DNA from: Nostoc sp. ATCC 53789
GTDB taxonomy: Bacteria > Cyanobacteriota > Cyanobacteriia > Cyanobacteriales > Nostocaceae
Reading direction: 5' to 3'
DNA length: 64,000 nt
Assembly: GCF_009873495.1 (NCBI RefSeq)
Contig: NZ_CP046703.1
Location: forward strand, 2,108,001-2,172,000
The notes beneath the pieces were generated by a model. The model was not told where the DNA came from. It did not search any database and saw nothing but the letters and a program-made list of their open reading frames with translations. This document shows positions 38,801 to 45,831 of this stretch, piece by piece. The translations under genes and the position numbers were made by a program. How positions within the stretch are numbered: the stretch's first letter is position 1; each line of letters starts with the position of its first letter.

Positions 38801-39983
38801 GCTTTTTCCAATTGGCAAGTTGTTCTTCTGGCTCAGTTAAAATTTGTCTAACAAGTGTTTGAAAAGCTTGAACAATTGTGGAGTAAGGAATATCTCGTTT
38901 ATACTGATCAAATTTACCAGAGATAAAAACTCCACGTTCTCGCACAATCGGCTTGTGAATCTCTTTAACTAAAGAAGATTTCCCAATTCCAGCATAGCCA
39001 GAGACGAGGACAATTTCTGGTTTTCCTTCGCTAACAACTCGCTCAAATGCTTGGAGAAGCTTGGCAAGTTCTTGTTCTCGCCCATATAATTTTTGGGGAA
39101 TTTGAAAGCGCTCTGAGATATCTTGCTCACCTAAAACAAAGGAGTGAATTTCGCCAGTTGTCTCCAATTGCTTTAAGCATTGTTCCAGATCAAATTGCAA
39201 ACCTAAAGCGCTTTGATATCTCTGTTCTGCAACCTTCGACAACAATTTGATAATGATGTCACAGAGTCTTTGGGGAATATCATAGTTGAGCTTTTTCGGA
39301 GATGGCGGAGATTGGGCAATATGACAATGCACCCACTCTAATGGGTCTTTGCCTTGAAATGGTAGCTGACCTGTCAGCATTTCATAAAAGGTGACTCCCA
39401 GTGAATACAAATCGCTACGATGGTCAATTCCCCGATTCATCCGCCCGGTTTGTTCAGGTGCAAGATAAGGTAAACTGCCTTCAATGCGACTAGAACTACT
39501 AACTATTTGCTGCTGATATGGAATAAAAGCAGCAATTCCAAAATCGGCAATTTTAACCTGACTGGTTTCGAGGTTAACTAAGATATTTTGTGGCTTAATA
39601 TCTTTGTGGACAATGTTATAAGTGTGAATTTGTGCCAGTTTGCTGGTAATTTCAATAGCAATTTTTAAGAACGAAACAGGTTCTTGAAATTGGTCTAGCA
39701 ATTGATCGAGCGATCGCGCCTCAAAATCCTCCATAATCAAATAAGGGATTCCCTGGTGCATCTCTAAGGCATATACCTTGACTGCGGCGGCGATATTTAA
39801 CCTTTGAGCGATCGCATACTCATGTTTGAGTTGTTCAATATTATTGGGTGTACACTGTTCTGGACGCAATCCTTTGATAATTACCGGACACTGGTCTTTA
39901 ACCTTGATTCCACGGTATATGACTGCTTTTACCCCTGCTTTTAACAAAGTGACAATTTTAAATCCGGGTAATGCAATCATCAT
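32898..39983 (-). CDS. Giant Ser/Thr kinase-AAA-GAF-PAS-GAF-GAF-histidine kinase-receiver protein
   Basis: A 2361-residue signalling protein with no membrane segment seen. Residues 10-275 are a Ser/Thr kinase (catalytic VHKDIKPQN 135-143, IADFG 145-149). An AAA ATPase follows from about 300, with Walker A GYAGIGKS at 338-345. A long helical region resembles the MalT/TPR-like part of this family. Then come a GAF domain (about 1350), a PAS domain (SGKIGVWCWDI), two more GAF domains, a histidine kinase with phospho-acceptor H1998 in LSHELRTPL, its ATPase domain (NILSNAIKF, FGGLGLGLAI) and a receiver (2239-2361) with acceptor D2289 in IISDIGMPE. This order is that of Anabaena HstK-type hybrid kinases plus an attached receiver. 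Signal and targets are unknown. All catalytic motifs are intact. Confidence 0.96.
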   Translation of the reverse strand: MMIALPGFKIVTLLKAGVKAVIYRGIKVKDQCPVIIKGLRPEQCTPNNIEQLKHEYAIAQRLNIAAAVKVYALEMHQGIPYLIMEDFEARSLDQLLDQFQEPVSFLKIAIEITSKLAQIHTYNIVHKDIKPQNILVNLETSQVKIADFGIAAFIPYQQQIVSSSSRIEGSLPYLAPEQTGRMNRGIDHRSDLYSLGVTFYEMLTGQLPFQGKDPLEWVHCHIAQSPPSPKKLNYDIPQRLCDIIIKLLSKVAEQRYQSALGLQFDLEQCLKQLETTGEIHSFVLGEQDISERFQIPQKLYGREQELAKLLQAFERVVSEGKPEIVLVSGYAGIGKSSLVKEIHKPIVRERGVFISGKFDQYKRDIPYSTIVQAFQTLVRQILTEPEEQLANWKKRIQAALGNNGRLITDVIPEVELIVGEQPLIPELGPAESQNRFNLVFQNFISVFSQREHPLTVFLDDMQWADSATLNLIQTVITASSIHYLCFILAYRDNEVDVVHPFSLMMEKICQQGVRKTEIILTPLNLVYVNQLIADTLHSSAERVEPLTQLIIQKTDGNPFFVNEFLKTLHQENLLIFDPQYRIWQWDLAQIEAQGITDNIVSLMIGRMQKLPAATQEVLKLASCIGNRFDLEVLAIVGEQSIQETANALVEAILRGLIIPIESDETVDQNYRFYHDRVQQAAYALIADESKSVVHLKIGRLLLKNFNQEQVNEQIFDLVNQLNLAVNLIIEQTEKDELARLNLIAAKKAKASTAYTPAKRLFSVAMNLLADNAWIEQYEQTFTLFRELAECEFLTGNLEQAEQLFELLLLKAESHVDKSNIYILQIRLYQVAGRYEKALTLGLEALKLFEVTFPDSNEEVQAAIAIERNQISTNIDNRQVSDLINALVIEDLNIKTVISLLTTLGPPTYLGRPHLFPLVVLKAVNYSLKFGNTEDSCFAYSMYAMLLVSIFHDIPTGYAFSKMTIQLNEKFHDLKLRGVVLHIHGSHINVWCNHIATDIPFLEQGFIGCVDAGDVTMANYNGYQGSWQIIQLGFPLAETYKSLEKYTAFARQSKHEAVYQTIRLQQMLLMNLRGLTHQTLTLSNDEFDESCALSIITDAGFVSGIIFYYIIKLIIFFTYRQYADALNCTLKLSKFPVARLALPIETDYILYYSLTLTALYPTVSFLEQEQFLLTIESHQQQLQYWAYHCPENFLHKSQLVAAEIARIQGRDLEAMRLYEQSIASARDQGFVQYEALANELGAKFYLEREFDLIAKTYLQEAKNAYVRWEASAKVKHLEESYPQLLPQQQLTSNGTFITTGEHLDFLSVVKASQSISSEIVFSRLLKTLMQIVIEQAGAEIGYLLLGNEQNMVIEVEAKVNSQAEKLNVSRPVFDGEISQVIPQSMLNYVQRTQETVILQNATEQNMFSGDEYVIQKQPKSVLCLPIARQSKLLGILYLENNLIPSAFTQEKLSVLDILTVQIAISLENARLYQGLEKSQEQLNLALKSGKIGVWCWDIANDLFDWDEQIYQLFGLTPETFLPTSKAILARLHPDDSPLLAQSLSRAINEGVEHNLEYRIIWDDGSIRYLACRGKAFFNEAGKATHMSGVVLDITDSKQAEAERIQLIQEQTARLEAEAEQQRAAFLAQVSATLASSLNYESTLASVANLVVPYFADWCSIDLLQDNQSINRVAVAHRDPEKVKLGWQLHQHYPRKLDEPGGVPKVLRTGIPEMVTEISDALLAKGIQDAEHLRIIREIGLKSCIMLPLTARERIFGAISFFTAESERRYSTADLSLAEDIAHRAAIAIDNARLYQEAQQAQKTAEQALERIARLQSITAALSESLTPAQVSEVIVEQSMAALKANSALVALLNENKTELEIVRAVGYNQDLVDAWRHFPIDSPSPLAEAVRTGQPAWAESRQNRIARYPHLAEAYAQYDIDAWISIPLMVEGSAVGGITLGFIQLQELSEEDQAFILAVAQQCAQAIARAHLYEAERTARNAAESANRIKDEFLAVLSHELRTPLNPILGWTKLMRSRKLDQATSDRALETIERNAKLQTQLIEDLLDVSRILQGKLNLNFGPINLVSVIEAAIETVRLSAQAKSIEIQTILESGVGQVLGDGNRLQQVIWNILSNAIKFTPSGGQVKIKLGQVGSQVQICVTDTGKGIAPEFLPYVFDYFRQADGATTRKFGGLGLGLAIVRHLVELHGGTVQVESLGEEKGATFTVRLPCLQDESKGIKDAKNNSSLLPDQSLPLSGLKILVVDDDADMREFLPFMLEQYGATVTAVASAIAALTALSQSQPNLIISDIGMPEMDGYMLMRQIRSLKPEKGGTIPAIALTAYAGEMDYQQAIAAGFQQHISKPVDPEELVKAIRSLIKSL

Positions 39984-40164
39984 GCTAAATGCTCCAGCCG
40001 TGCTTCTTCCGAGATAATTCGAGCTTAATTGTATTTTAGATACATTTCTTTGGGCAGATGAAATTTAGATAATATCAGCTTGAGATAATCACTTCTGCTG
40101 ACTCTACAGACAAAAATAAGCTACAATTCAAGCAGAGTAAGCATTTCCCGCTCAGAAACTCCCC

Positions 40165-40905
40165 ATGTTTGATAACCTGCAAACCCAAATTTACCAACTA
40201 GAACAATTTGCCAACAGCCTCGTTTCTAACCAACTGGCACACCTTAGCGTAGTCAGTGTTGGTATCATCTTTGGCGCTGGCTTGCTCACCAGTCTTACAC
40301 CCTGTATGCTTTCTATGCTGCCAATTACCATTGGTTACATCGGCGGTTATGAAGCCAAAAACCGCTTGCAAGCAGCTGCCCAATCAACTTGGTTTGCTTT
40401 AGGGTTAGCAACTACATTAGCCGGGATGGGTATAGTAGCAGCTTTGGTAGGAAAAGTCTATGGACAAGTGGGAATTGGTTTGCCGATTATCGTCAGCATT
40501 ATCGCCATTCTCATGGGGCTGAACTTACTAGAAGCACTACCTCTGCAATTTCCATCTTTGGGCGAAACGAATTGGATTTCGCAAGATTTACCTATAGGAT
40601 TGCGTTCTTATTTACTGGGGCTGACTTTTGGCTTAGTTGCATCTCCTTGTAGCACGCCTGTTTTAGCCAGTTTACTGGGTTGGATTGCGAATACACAAGA
40701 CTTAATTTTAGGTGCTGTTTTGCTACTCTCTTACACAGCCGGTTATGTAGCACCATTGATTTTGGCGGGTACTTTTACAGCTTCAATTAAAAAATTACTA
40801 GAATTGCGTCGCTGGTCTGGTTGGATTAACCCAGTTAGCGGGGCGCTGTTGGTAGGATTCGGTGTATTTTCCTTAATTTCTCGGATTCCCCTTGGCAGTT
40901 TTTAA
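40165..40905 (+). CDS. ccdA: Cytochrome c biogenesis protein CcdA
   Basis: A 246-residue thylakoid/plasma-membrane protein of the CcdA/DsbD family with about six hydrophobic helices. It carries the two redox cysteines in LTPCMLSMLP (about 50) and ASPCSTPVLAS (about 157). It moves reducing power across the membrane to keep apocytochrome c thiols reduced for System II maturation. ccs1 starts 29 bp after it, forming an operon. The start ATG at 40165 lies 181 bp from the divergent kinase gene. Confidence 0.95.
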   Translation: MFDNLQTQIYQLEQFANSLVSNQLAHLSVVSVGIIFGAGLLTSLTPCMLSMLPITIGYIGGYEAKNRLQAAAQSTWFALGLATTLAGMGIVAALVGKVYGQVGIGLPIIVSIIAILMGLNLLEALPLQFPSLGETNWISQDLPIGLRSYLLGLTFGLVASPCSTPVLASLLGWIANTQDLILGAVLLLSYTAGYVAPLILAGTFTASIKKLLELRRWSGWINPVSGALLVGFGVFSLISRIPLGSF

Positions 40906-40934
40906 GATCAATACTTTGTTAGATTTTACACGTA

Positions 40935-42332
40935 ATGACTTTAGAAGATTCAGCGTCCAAAGAATTAAAATGGTGGGCAATACCTGGCAAGTTCTTACGG
41001 CAAGAGCTTTTGCCCGTACTGACTAACTTACGACTAGCGATCGCACTACTGCTATTGATTGCAATCTTTAGCTCCACCGGTACTGTAATTGAGCAAGGTC
41101 AATCACCCGCATTCTATCAGGCTAACTACCCAGAACATCCAGCTTTATTTGGTTTCTTAACTTGGAAAGTAATTCAGGTAGTTGGCTTAGACCATGTATA
41201 TCGTACCTGGTGGTTTCTGGCATTACTCATCTTATTTGGCACTAGCTTAACTGCTTGTTCTTTTACCCGTCAGTTACCAGCTTTAAAAGCTGCCCAGCGC
41301 TGGAAATATTACGAAGAACCACGGCAATTTCAAAAATTAGCTTTAAGTGCAGAACTAGATAATGGTTCTCTAAATTCTCTCAGCCAACTATTACAGAAAC
41401 GCCGCTATAAAATTTTTCCAGATCAAGAAAAAGAAAATATCCTTTATGCCCGCAAAGGAATAGTCGGACGCATCGGCCCAATTATCGTTCATATTGGCAT
41501 CGTCGCTATTCTAATAGGGGGAATTTGGGGGGCGATGACTGGGTTTATGGCACAGGAAATGATTGCCAGTGGCGATACATTTCAAGTGACAAATATTGTC
41601 GATGCTGGCCCTTTAGCTGCCCAAGTCTCAAAAGATTGGTCTGTGCGCGTCAATCGTTTTTGGATTGACTACACTCCATCTGGCGGCATCGATCAATTTT
41701 ATTCCGATATGTCTGTCTTAAATAAGCAGGGAGAGGAAGTTGACCACAAGAAGATTTTTGTTAACGAGCCTCTGCGCTATCGGGGCATAACCTTCTACCA
41801 AACCGATTGGGGAATTGCAGGTGTTCGCGTCCAATTTAACAACAGCCCGATTTTTCAATTACCAATGGCGCTATTGAACACCAAAGGACAAGGGCGCATT
41901 TGGGGTACGTGGGTTCCTACTAAACCGGATTTGAGTGAAGGTGTTTCTTTACTAGCCAAAGACTTACAAGGGATGGTATTAATTTATGATCCCAAGGGTA
42001 AATTAGTTGATACTGTCCGCGCTGGGATGTCAACCGAAGTCAATGGCGTAAAGTTGAAAATTTTGGATATTATTGGCAGCACTGGCTTACAAATTAAAGC
42101 CGATCCAGGCATACCAATTGTTTACTCAGGATTTGGTTTACTAATGTTGGGTGTGGTGATGAGTTACTTTTCTCATTCACAAATATGGGCATTGCAAAAA
42201 GGCGATCTCTTATATGTTGGTGGCAAAACTAATCGCGCCCAAGTTGCTTTTGAACAAGAGGTTTTAGAAATTTTAGATCGGCTTAGTTCAGAGCCAAAAA
42301 TTGAGGAAAAAGAGACGGCTATTGAAGTTTAA
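40935..42332 (+). CDS. ccs1: System II cytochrome c biogenesis protein Ccs1/ResB
   Basis: A 465-residue membrane protein of the Ccs1/ResB/CcsB family, the partner of CcsA in heme delivery and ligation to c-type cytochromes. Hydrophobic helices lie at about 28-48 ([18 protein letters not shown]), 90-108, 183-205 and 385-405. A large domain between helices three and four faces the lumen, with [19 protein letters not shown], the family hallmark. It shares an operon with ccdA. A hairpin at 42336-42377 closes the unit. ccsA is not in the window. Confidence 0.95.
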   Translation: MTLEDSASKELKWWAIPGKFLRQELLPVLTNLRLAIALLLLIAIFSSTGTVIEQGQSPAFYQANYPEHPALFGFLTWKVIQVVGLDHVYRTWWFLALLILFGTSLTACSFTRQLPALKAAQRWKYYEEPRQFQKLALSAELDNGSLNSLSQLLQKRRYKIFPDQEKENILYARKGIVGRIGPIIVHIGIVAILIGGIWGAMTGFMAQEMIASGDTFQVTNIVDAGPLAAQVSKDWSVRVNRFWIDYTPSGGIDQFYSDMSVLNKQGEEVDHKKIFVNEPLRYRGITFYQTDWGIAGVRVQFNNSPIFQLPMALLNTKGQGRIWGTWVPTKPDLSEGVSLLAKDLQGMVLIYDPKGKLVDTVRAGMSTEVNGVKLKILDIIGSTGLQIKADPGIPIVYSGFGLLMLGVVMSYFSHSQIWALQKGDLLYVGGKTNRAQVAFEQEVLEILDRLSSEPKIEEKETAIEV

Positions 42333-42335
42333 ATG

Positions 42336-42382
42336 CAAAGGTACGCATAGCATAACTGAAAACTTTGCGTACCTTTGTATTT
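42336..42382 (+). terminator. Terminator-like hairpin after ccs1
   Basis: CAAAGGTACGCA (42336-42347) and TGCGTACCTTTG (42366-42377) form a 12-bp perfect stem 4 bp after the ccs1 stop. The T-tract is short (TATTTG), so termination may be partial. Confidence 0.6.
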
Positions 42383-42450
42383 GAAATGTATTTTTCTCGT
42401 TTTACAATTAATTACACCTACACAGCTACAGATTGGAAAATTATTAAGCA

Positions 42451-43545
42451 TTGGAACTAAAGTTTTGTATATCTGCTCAACTTCAATCTAAACGACGGGT
42501 TTGCCTACTACCCGTAATCGCTATATTGTTGAGTATCGCTTCTTGTACTACCGATAATAAAAAAATCAAGCACGTTTCTCTCGTTGGTGCTGGGGCAAGT
42601 TTTCCTGCGCCTTTGTACGAACGCTGGCTTTCAGATTACAACCAGCAAAATCCCAATGTGGAAATTAACTATCAAGCTATAGGAAGCAGCGCTGGAGTGC
42701 AACAGCTTATTGAAGGTACTGTAGACTTTGCAGCTAGTGATGTGGGAATTACAAATGAACAAGCAGCTAAGATAAAAAGGGGAGTGGTTGCTTTACCCAT
42801 GACTGCTGGTTCCATAGTGCTAGCTTACAACCTCGCGTCCACCCCCCAGTCACCTCCAGTCAATCTGCCAAATGGTTTAAAGCTATCACGCCAAGTTTAT
42901 GTAGATATCTTTCTCGGAAAAATTACGAATTGGAATCATCCGAGAATAGCTGTAGCTAATCCAGGCGTAAATTTGCCCAATCTACCGATTCAGGTTGTAC
43001 ACCGCACTGATGGTAGTGGAACTACAAGTGTGTTGACGCAACATCTAAGTGCTATAAGTCCAGAATGGAACAGCCAAGTTGCAGCAGGTAAAGCTGTCGC
43101 TTGGCCAGTGGGAATTGGTGGAAAGGGTAACGAAGGTGTTACTGCCTTAGTACAACAGATCCCAGGAGCTATTGGCTATGTAGAATACGTCTACGCCAAA
43201 CAAAATAAACTCCCTGTGGCTGCTTTGGAAAATAAATTTGGTAATTATATTACGCCGACACCAGAATCTGTAGCTCAAACATTGGAGTCAGTGAAATTAC
43301 CGGCCGATAACTTGATTGCTTTTATCAACGATCCTACAGGTTCCCAGTCTTATCCCATCGTTACTTATAGCTGGGTTTTAACTTATCAGCAATATCCCAA
43401 CCGAGTCAAAGGCGAAGCGCTAAAAAAATTTATTGATTGGGCTTTGATTGAGGGGCAAAAATCCAGTTTGGAACTTGGATATATTCCTTTGTCTAAAAAA
43501 GTTGTACTTCAAGTACAATCTGCTGCAAACAAAATTGCAAAATAA
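42451..43545 (+). CDS. pstS: Phosphate ABC transporter substrate-binding protein PstS
   Basis: A 364-residue phosphate-binding protein. It has a lipoprotein-type signal ending in LSIASC at about residue 32, so it is probably lipid-anchored on the periplasmic side. Phosphate-contact blocks are GAGASFPAPLY, IGSSAGVQQL, FAASD and HRTDGSGTT. An in-frame stop at 42445-42447 and no ATG before the signal core make a TTG at 42451 the likely start, an uncommon choice. No pstC, pstA or pstB is adjacent, so it is an orphan PstS that must serve permease genes elsewhere. A MITE lies 12 bp after the stop. Confidence 0.9.
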   Translation: MELKFCISAQLQSKRRVCLLPVIAILLSIASCTTDNKKIKHVSLVGAGASFPAPLYERWLSDYNQQNPNVEINYQAIGSSAGVQQLIEGTVDFAASDVGITNEQAAKIKRGVVALPMTAGSIVLAYNLASTPQSPPVNLPNGLKLSRQVYVDIFLGKITNWNHPRIAVANPGVNLPNLPIQVVHRTDGSGTTSVLTQHLSAISPEWNSQVAAGKAVAWPVGIGGKGNEGVTALVQQIPGAIGYVEYVYAKQNKLPVAALENKFGNYITPTPESVAQTLESVKLPADNLIAFINDPTGSQSYPIVTYSWVLTYQQYPNRVKGEALKKFIDWALIEGQKSSLELGYIPLSKKVVLQVQSAANKIAK

Positions 43546-43557
43546 CTAGTTTTAGTT

Positions 43558-43722
43558 CAATACAGTTCAGTTAAGCAATTTTTTCCCTCTCTTTCTTCTC
43601 TCTGCGTCCTCTGCGCCTTCTCTACGAGACGCTGCGCGTTGGCGGAAGCCTCTCGTAGAGAAGGCGGTTCGTTAAAAAATTTACTTGGATAACAAAGTTT
43701 TAGCCTTAACTGAACCGTATTG
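43558..43722. mobile_element. CAATACGG MITE, second copy
   Basis: Ends CAATACAGTTCAGTTAAG and CTTAACTGAACCGTATTG enclose a tract with CTCTGCGTCCTCTGCGCC and GCCTCTCGTAGAGAAGGCGG. Flanks GTTTTAGTT (43549-43557) and GTTTTTAGTT (43723-43732) look like a target duplication differing by one T. It is inverted relative to 21590-21774 and has no transposase. Confidence 0.8.
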
Positions 43723-43848
43723 GTTTTTAGTTTAGATCGTGTCCGCTTAATCAACCTGAATAAAAATGTTCGTGTTCGTTAGCTACAAACCAAAATTTGC
43801 GTTGCTGATTGCGGTATGAAAAATAATTTTGCGTAATTTCAGAATCCT

Positions 43849-43879
43849 TGTAGAGACGTTGCATTGCAACGTCTCTACA
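43849..43879. repeat. GTAGAGACG palindrome
   Basis: TGTAGAGACGTTGCA, one central base, then its complement. Surrounding sequence 43804-43900 has its own inverted ends (TGCTGATTGCGGTATGAA and the complement of TGCTGAATGGGAATATGAA). It lies 39 bp beyond the queF stop and could terminate it. Confidence 0.75.
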
Positions 43880-43917
43880 TTCAGATTCATATTCCCATTC
43901 AGCAATACCCAAAATTT

Positions 43918-44316
43918 TTATGATGGGTATTTATGATGACGCACTTCAACCACAGTATGTACATTGCCACGAGGCGTAAAATCTGCTTTCACAGTGGCTT
44001 CCAACGGGTCACAAGCAGCCACAAAATCATCCAAAATTTGGTTGGCAGATTCTTCGTGGGAAATATAGCGATCGCGGTAACTGTTAATGTAAAGTTTAAG
44101 CGCCTTCAATTCTACTACCCGTTCATCAGGTATATATGTGACGTAAATTGTCGCAAAGTCAGGATAGCCGGAAAACGGACATTTACAAGTAAATTCCGGC
44201 AAAGTAATATTAATGTCATATCGTCTCCCCACACGCGGATTTGGAAAGGTAATTAATTTACCTTCCGCAATATCGCGTTCACCATACTTCATTTCAGGGA
44301 ATTTGTCAGTTGTCAT
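43918..44316 (-). CDS. queF: NADPH-dependent preQ0 reductase
   Basis: Reduces 7-cyano-7-deazaguanine to preQ1 in queuosine synthesis (EC 1.7.1.13). At 132 residues it is a short single-domain (B. subtilis-type) QueF. The active site is visible: C46 in TCKCPFSGYPDF, the thioimide-forming cysteine, and D53. Substrate-binding ELKALKLYINSYRD and the C-terminal HTVVEVRHH are typical. The start ATG at 44316 is formed by a heptanucleotide repeat (44303-44330), so the first residues MTTDK may be repeat derived; ATG at 44292 is an alternative. Confidence 0.95.
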   Translation of the reverse strand: MTTDKFPEMKYGERDIAEGKLITFPNPRVGRRYDINITLPEFTCKCPFSGYPDFATIYVTYIPDERVVELKALKLYINSYRDRYISHEESANQILDDFVAACDPLEATVKADFTPRGNVHTVVEVRHHKYPS

Positions 44317-44330
44317 TTGTCATTTGTCAT
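44303..44330. repeat. TTGTCAT heptamers overlapping the queF start
   Basis: TTGTCAG and three TTGTCAT-type units. On the minus strand one CAT of the repeat is the queF start codon. Confidence 0.75.
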
Positions 44331-44405
44331 TGGTTATTTTACTTATCTTTACGTTTTTTTATTAATTTTGTACAGACAAAGATTTTTCGCGTCTCTACTC
44401 CCCCC

Positions 44406-44804
44406 TCAATACTCTTCCTTCTCCCAGTCTGGACAATTCTCATCTTCACAACCGTGGGGATGCATGGCACAAACTAACAAATTACCACTATAAACTTGAC
44501 CGTGGTAATGAGTACAACCGATGCAGGCAGGATTTTTTTCAGCCGTAGGTTCAACTGAATAAGGAAAACCTGGATCTACATCTGCTACCATGTCTTCCAG
44601 TTCCCAGTAAGCCTCAAACATTGGTTCAGCTAAATCCTGTAAATACTGATCGACTTCAGTAACAATATTAGGGACTTGCTCAGTAATTTCTTCCGTTAGC
44701 TCAAAAAAAGCGTCAACCATTTCACTCATTCCCAGGAAGAAACGCTCTACTTCATCAGCCACTGTTTCAACGATTTCTGCTAAATCCTTTTGCCACTGTT
44801 CCAT
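44406..44804 (-). CDS. Conserved cyanobacterial protein with Cys/His-rich C-terminus
   Basis: A 132-residue protein not named by me. The first 85 residues are acidic and helical (MEQWQKDLAEIVETVADEVE), perhaps a coiled coil. The C-terminus, about 97-130, has CIGCTHYHG, LVCAMHPHGC and ENCPDWE, a pattern of five Cys and several His found in many cyanobacterial proteins and likely to bind a metal (inference). The ATG at 44804 is preceded by AAAGGTG; the frame opens at 44882. It lies 89 bp upstream of queF on the same strand, but a function in queuosine synthesis is not implied. Confidence 0.72.
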   Translation of the reverse strand: MEQWQKDLAEIVETVADEVERFFLGMSEMVDAFFELTEEITEQVPNIVTEVDQYLQDLAEPMFEAYWELEDMVADVDPGFPYSVEPTAEKNPACIGCTHYHGQVYSGNLLVCAMHPHGCEDENCPDWEKEEY

Positions 44805-44964
44805 AAACTTGACACCTTTGCAGGCTATAAACAGGACGCTTTGTGTTATCTGGGTGGAAGCACTACAATACACACTAGGCAATGTATCTTATCAAGTTTC
44901 TATATGAAGTGCCATGTCAAAGTGCCACTTATTGCCAGTTATATCGAGTAAAAAATACTTTTTA

Positions 44965-45348
44965 TTAATCGCGTTGCAATCGTTTTAACTCGTTTTGCAG
45001 GTCTAGCACTTCTTGACGCAATTTATCCACATTTTCATCACTTGATCCCTCTTTCACCGTTGGTTCTTCATCTTCCTCTAAAATTTCAATGCGACGAGGT
45101 TCCGAAGGAGGTGTTTTCTCGGAGGTTTCAGCAGATGGTTGTGCTTGTTGGGCTTGCTTCATCATTTCTTCAACAAAGCGGCGGGCTTCTTCTGTGTTCA
45201 TTTCGCCCTTTGCCACCATTTCATCTGCCAGTTTTTGGACTTGCGATCGCACTTGGGCTAATTTCCCCCCTGCTTTCTCACCTGCGTAAGAAGCTAATCC
45301 AACACCGAGGTAAAAAGCTTTTTGAACAATATCTCCAAAACCAGCCAT
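44965..45348 (-). CDS. Phasin-like helical protein
   Basis: A 127-residue protein with a helical N-terminal half (MAGFGDIVQKAFYLGVGLASYAGEK ... MNTEEARRFVEEMMKQAQ) resembling PHA-granule phasins and PhaF-like regulators. It then has a Pro/Glu-rich linker and a C-terminal coiled coil (VDKLRQEVLDLQNELKRLQRD). It is likely a structural or granule-associated protein; no PHA gene is nearby. The start at 45348 lies about 25 bp beyond the end of the SRP RNA gene, on the same strand. Confidence 0.7.
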   Translation of the reverse strand: MAGFGDIVQKAFYLGVGLASYAGEKAGGKLAQVRSQVQKLADEMVAKGEMNTEEARRFVEEMMKQAQQAQPSAETSEKTPPSEPRRIEILEEDEEPTVKEGSSDENVDKLRQEVLDLQNELKRLQRD

Positions 45349-45371
45349 TGTTGCTGACCGCTCCTAAAAAT

Positions 45372-45471
45372 AGGGCGACCCGGAGACTACGCCTATTACA
45401 AGCCTCCCGTGTTGCTGCTACCTTCCGGTTCTGACAAGATTTGGGTGTTGCAATCGCATAGATCCAGGTCT
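45372..45471 (-). ncRNA. ffs: Signal recognition particle RNA (4.5S type)
   Basis: On the minus strand the conserved apical loop reads TCAGAACCGGAAGGTAGCAG, the SRP domain IV sequence where Ffh binds (compare GTCCGGAAGGAAGCAGC of E. coli). The ends pair: GACCTGGATCTATGC near 45470 with the complement near 45374 (GCGTAGTCTCCGGGTC), giving a rod of about 100 nt. A -10-like TATGCT lies at 45478-45483 and T-rich sequence follows the 3' end. It has no protein product and lies between the phasin-like gene and the YciI gene. Ends are accurate to a few bases. Confidence 0.93.
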
Positions 45472-45507
45472 TCTAAAAGCATAACATGAAAAACTAGTAA
45501 GTGTGTG

Positions 45508-45774
45508 TTATTCCATAACAATTCGCCATTCGTAAAGTTGATAGTTGACGCAGCCGTGTTTTACCAACGGGTCATCAGCGACAATTGCTTCTGCTTCCTC
45601 CTTAGAGGCTGCTTCAAACAGCAACATTCCGCCTCTTTGTTCTGCCCAATAGCCTGTTCGTGCTTTGTGTCCTTTAGCAATCAAGTCCTGGATGTAGGCT
45701 TTGTGAGCAGGTACATATTGGTCAAAGGTAGGTTTATCGACTTTCCCTTCTTCAATTTTGACAAACCACGGCAT
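45508..45774 (-). CDS. YciI-like (YCII-related) protein
   Basis: An 88-residue ferredoxin-like fold protein of the YciI family. It starts MPWFVKIEEGKVDKPTFDQY; the conserved His is in YVPAHKAYIQDL, and the AD-D pattern is in EAIVADDPLVKHG. Family members may be enzymes of unknown reaction. A long plus-strand frame overlaps it completely, but that is only the upstream extension of the pip frame. It is divergent from pip by 57 bp. Confidence 0.88.
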   Translation of the reverse strand: MPWFVKIEEGKVDKPTFDQYVPAHKAYIQDLIAKGHKARTGYWAEQRGGMLLFEAASKEEAEAIVADDPLVKHGCVNYQLYEWRIVME

Positions 45775-45831
45775 TTACTTGCGACCTCTCATAATAATGT
45801 TTATGACAACATTACTGATAAAATTTCTAAA

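Noticed and set aside
43557..43754. Minus-strand frame after pstS
   Set aside because: It lies inside the CAATACGG element; residues such as EREGKN reflect repeat DNA.
45505..45831. Long N-terminal extension of proline iminopeptidase
   Set aside because: It lies over the YciI gene on the other strand and has no family similarity; the ATG at 45832 starts the real protein.
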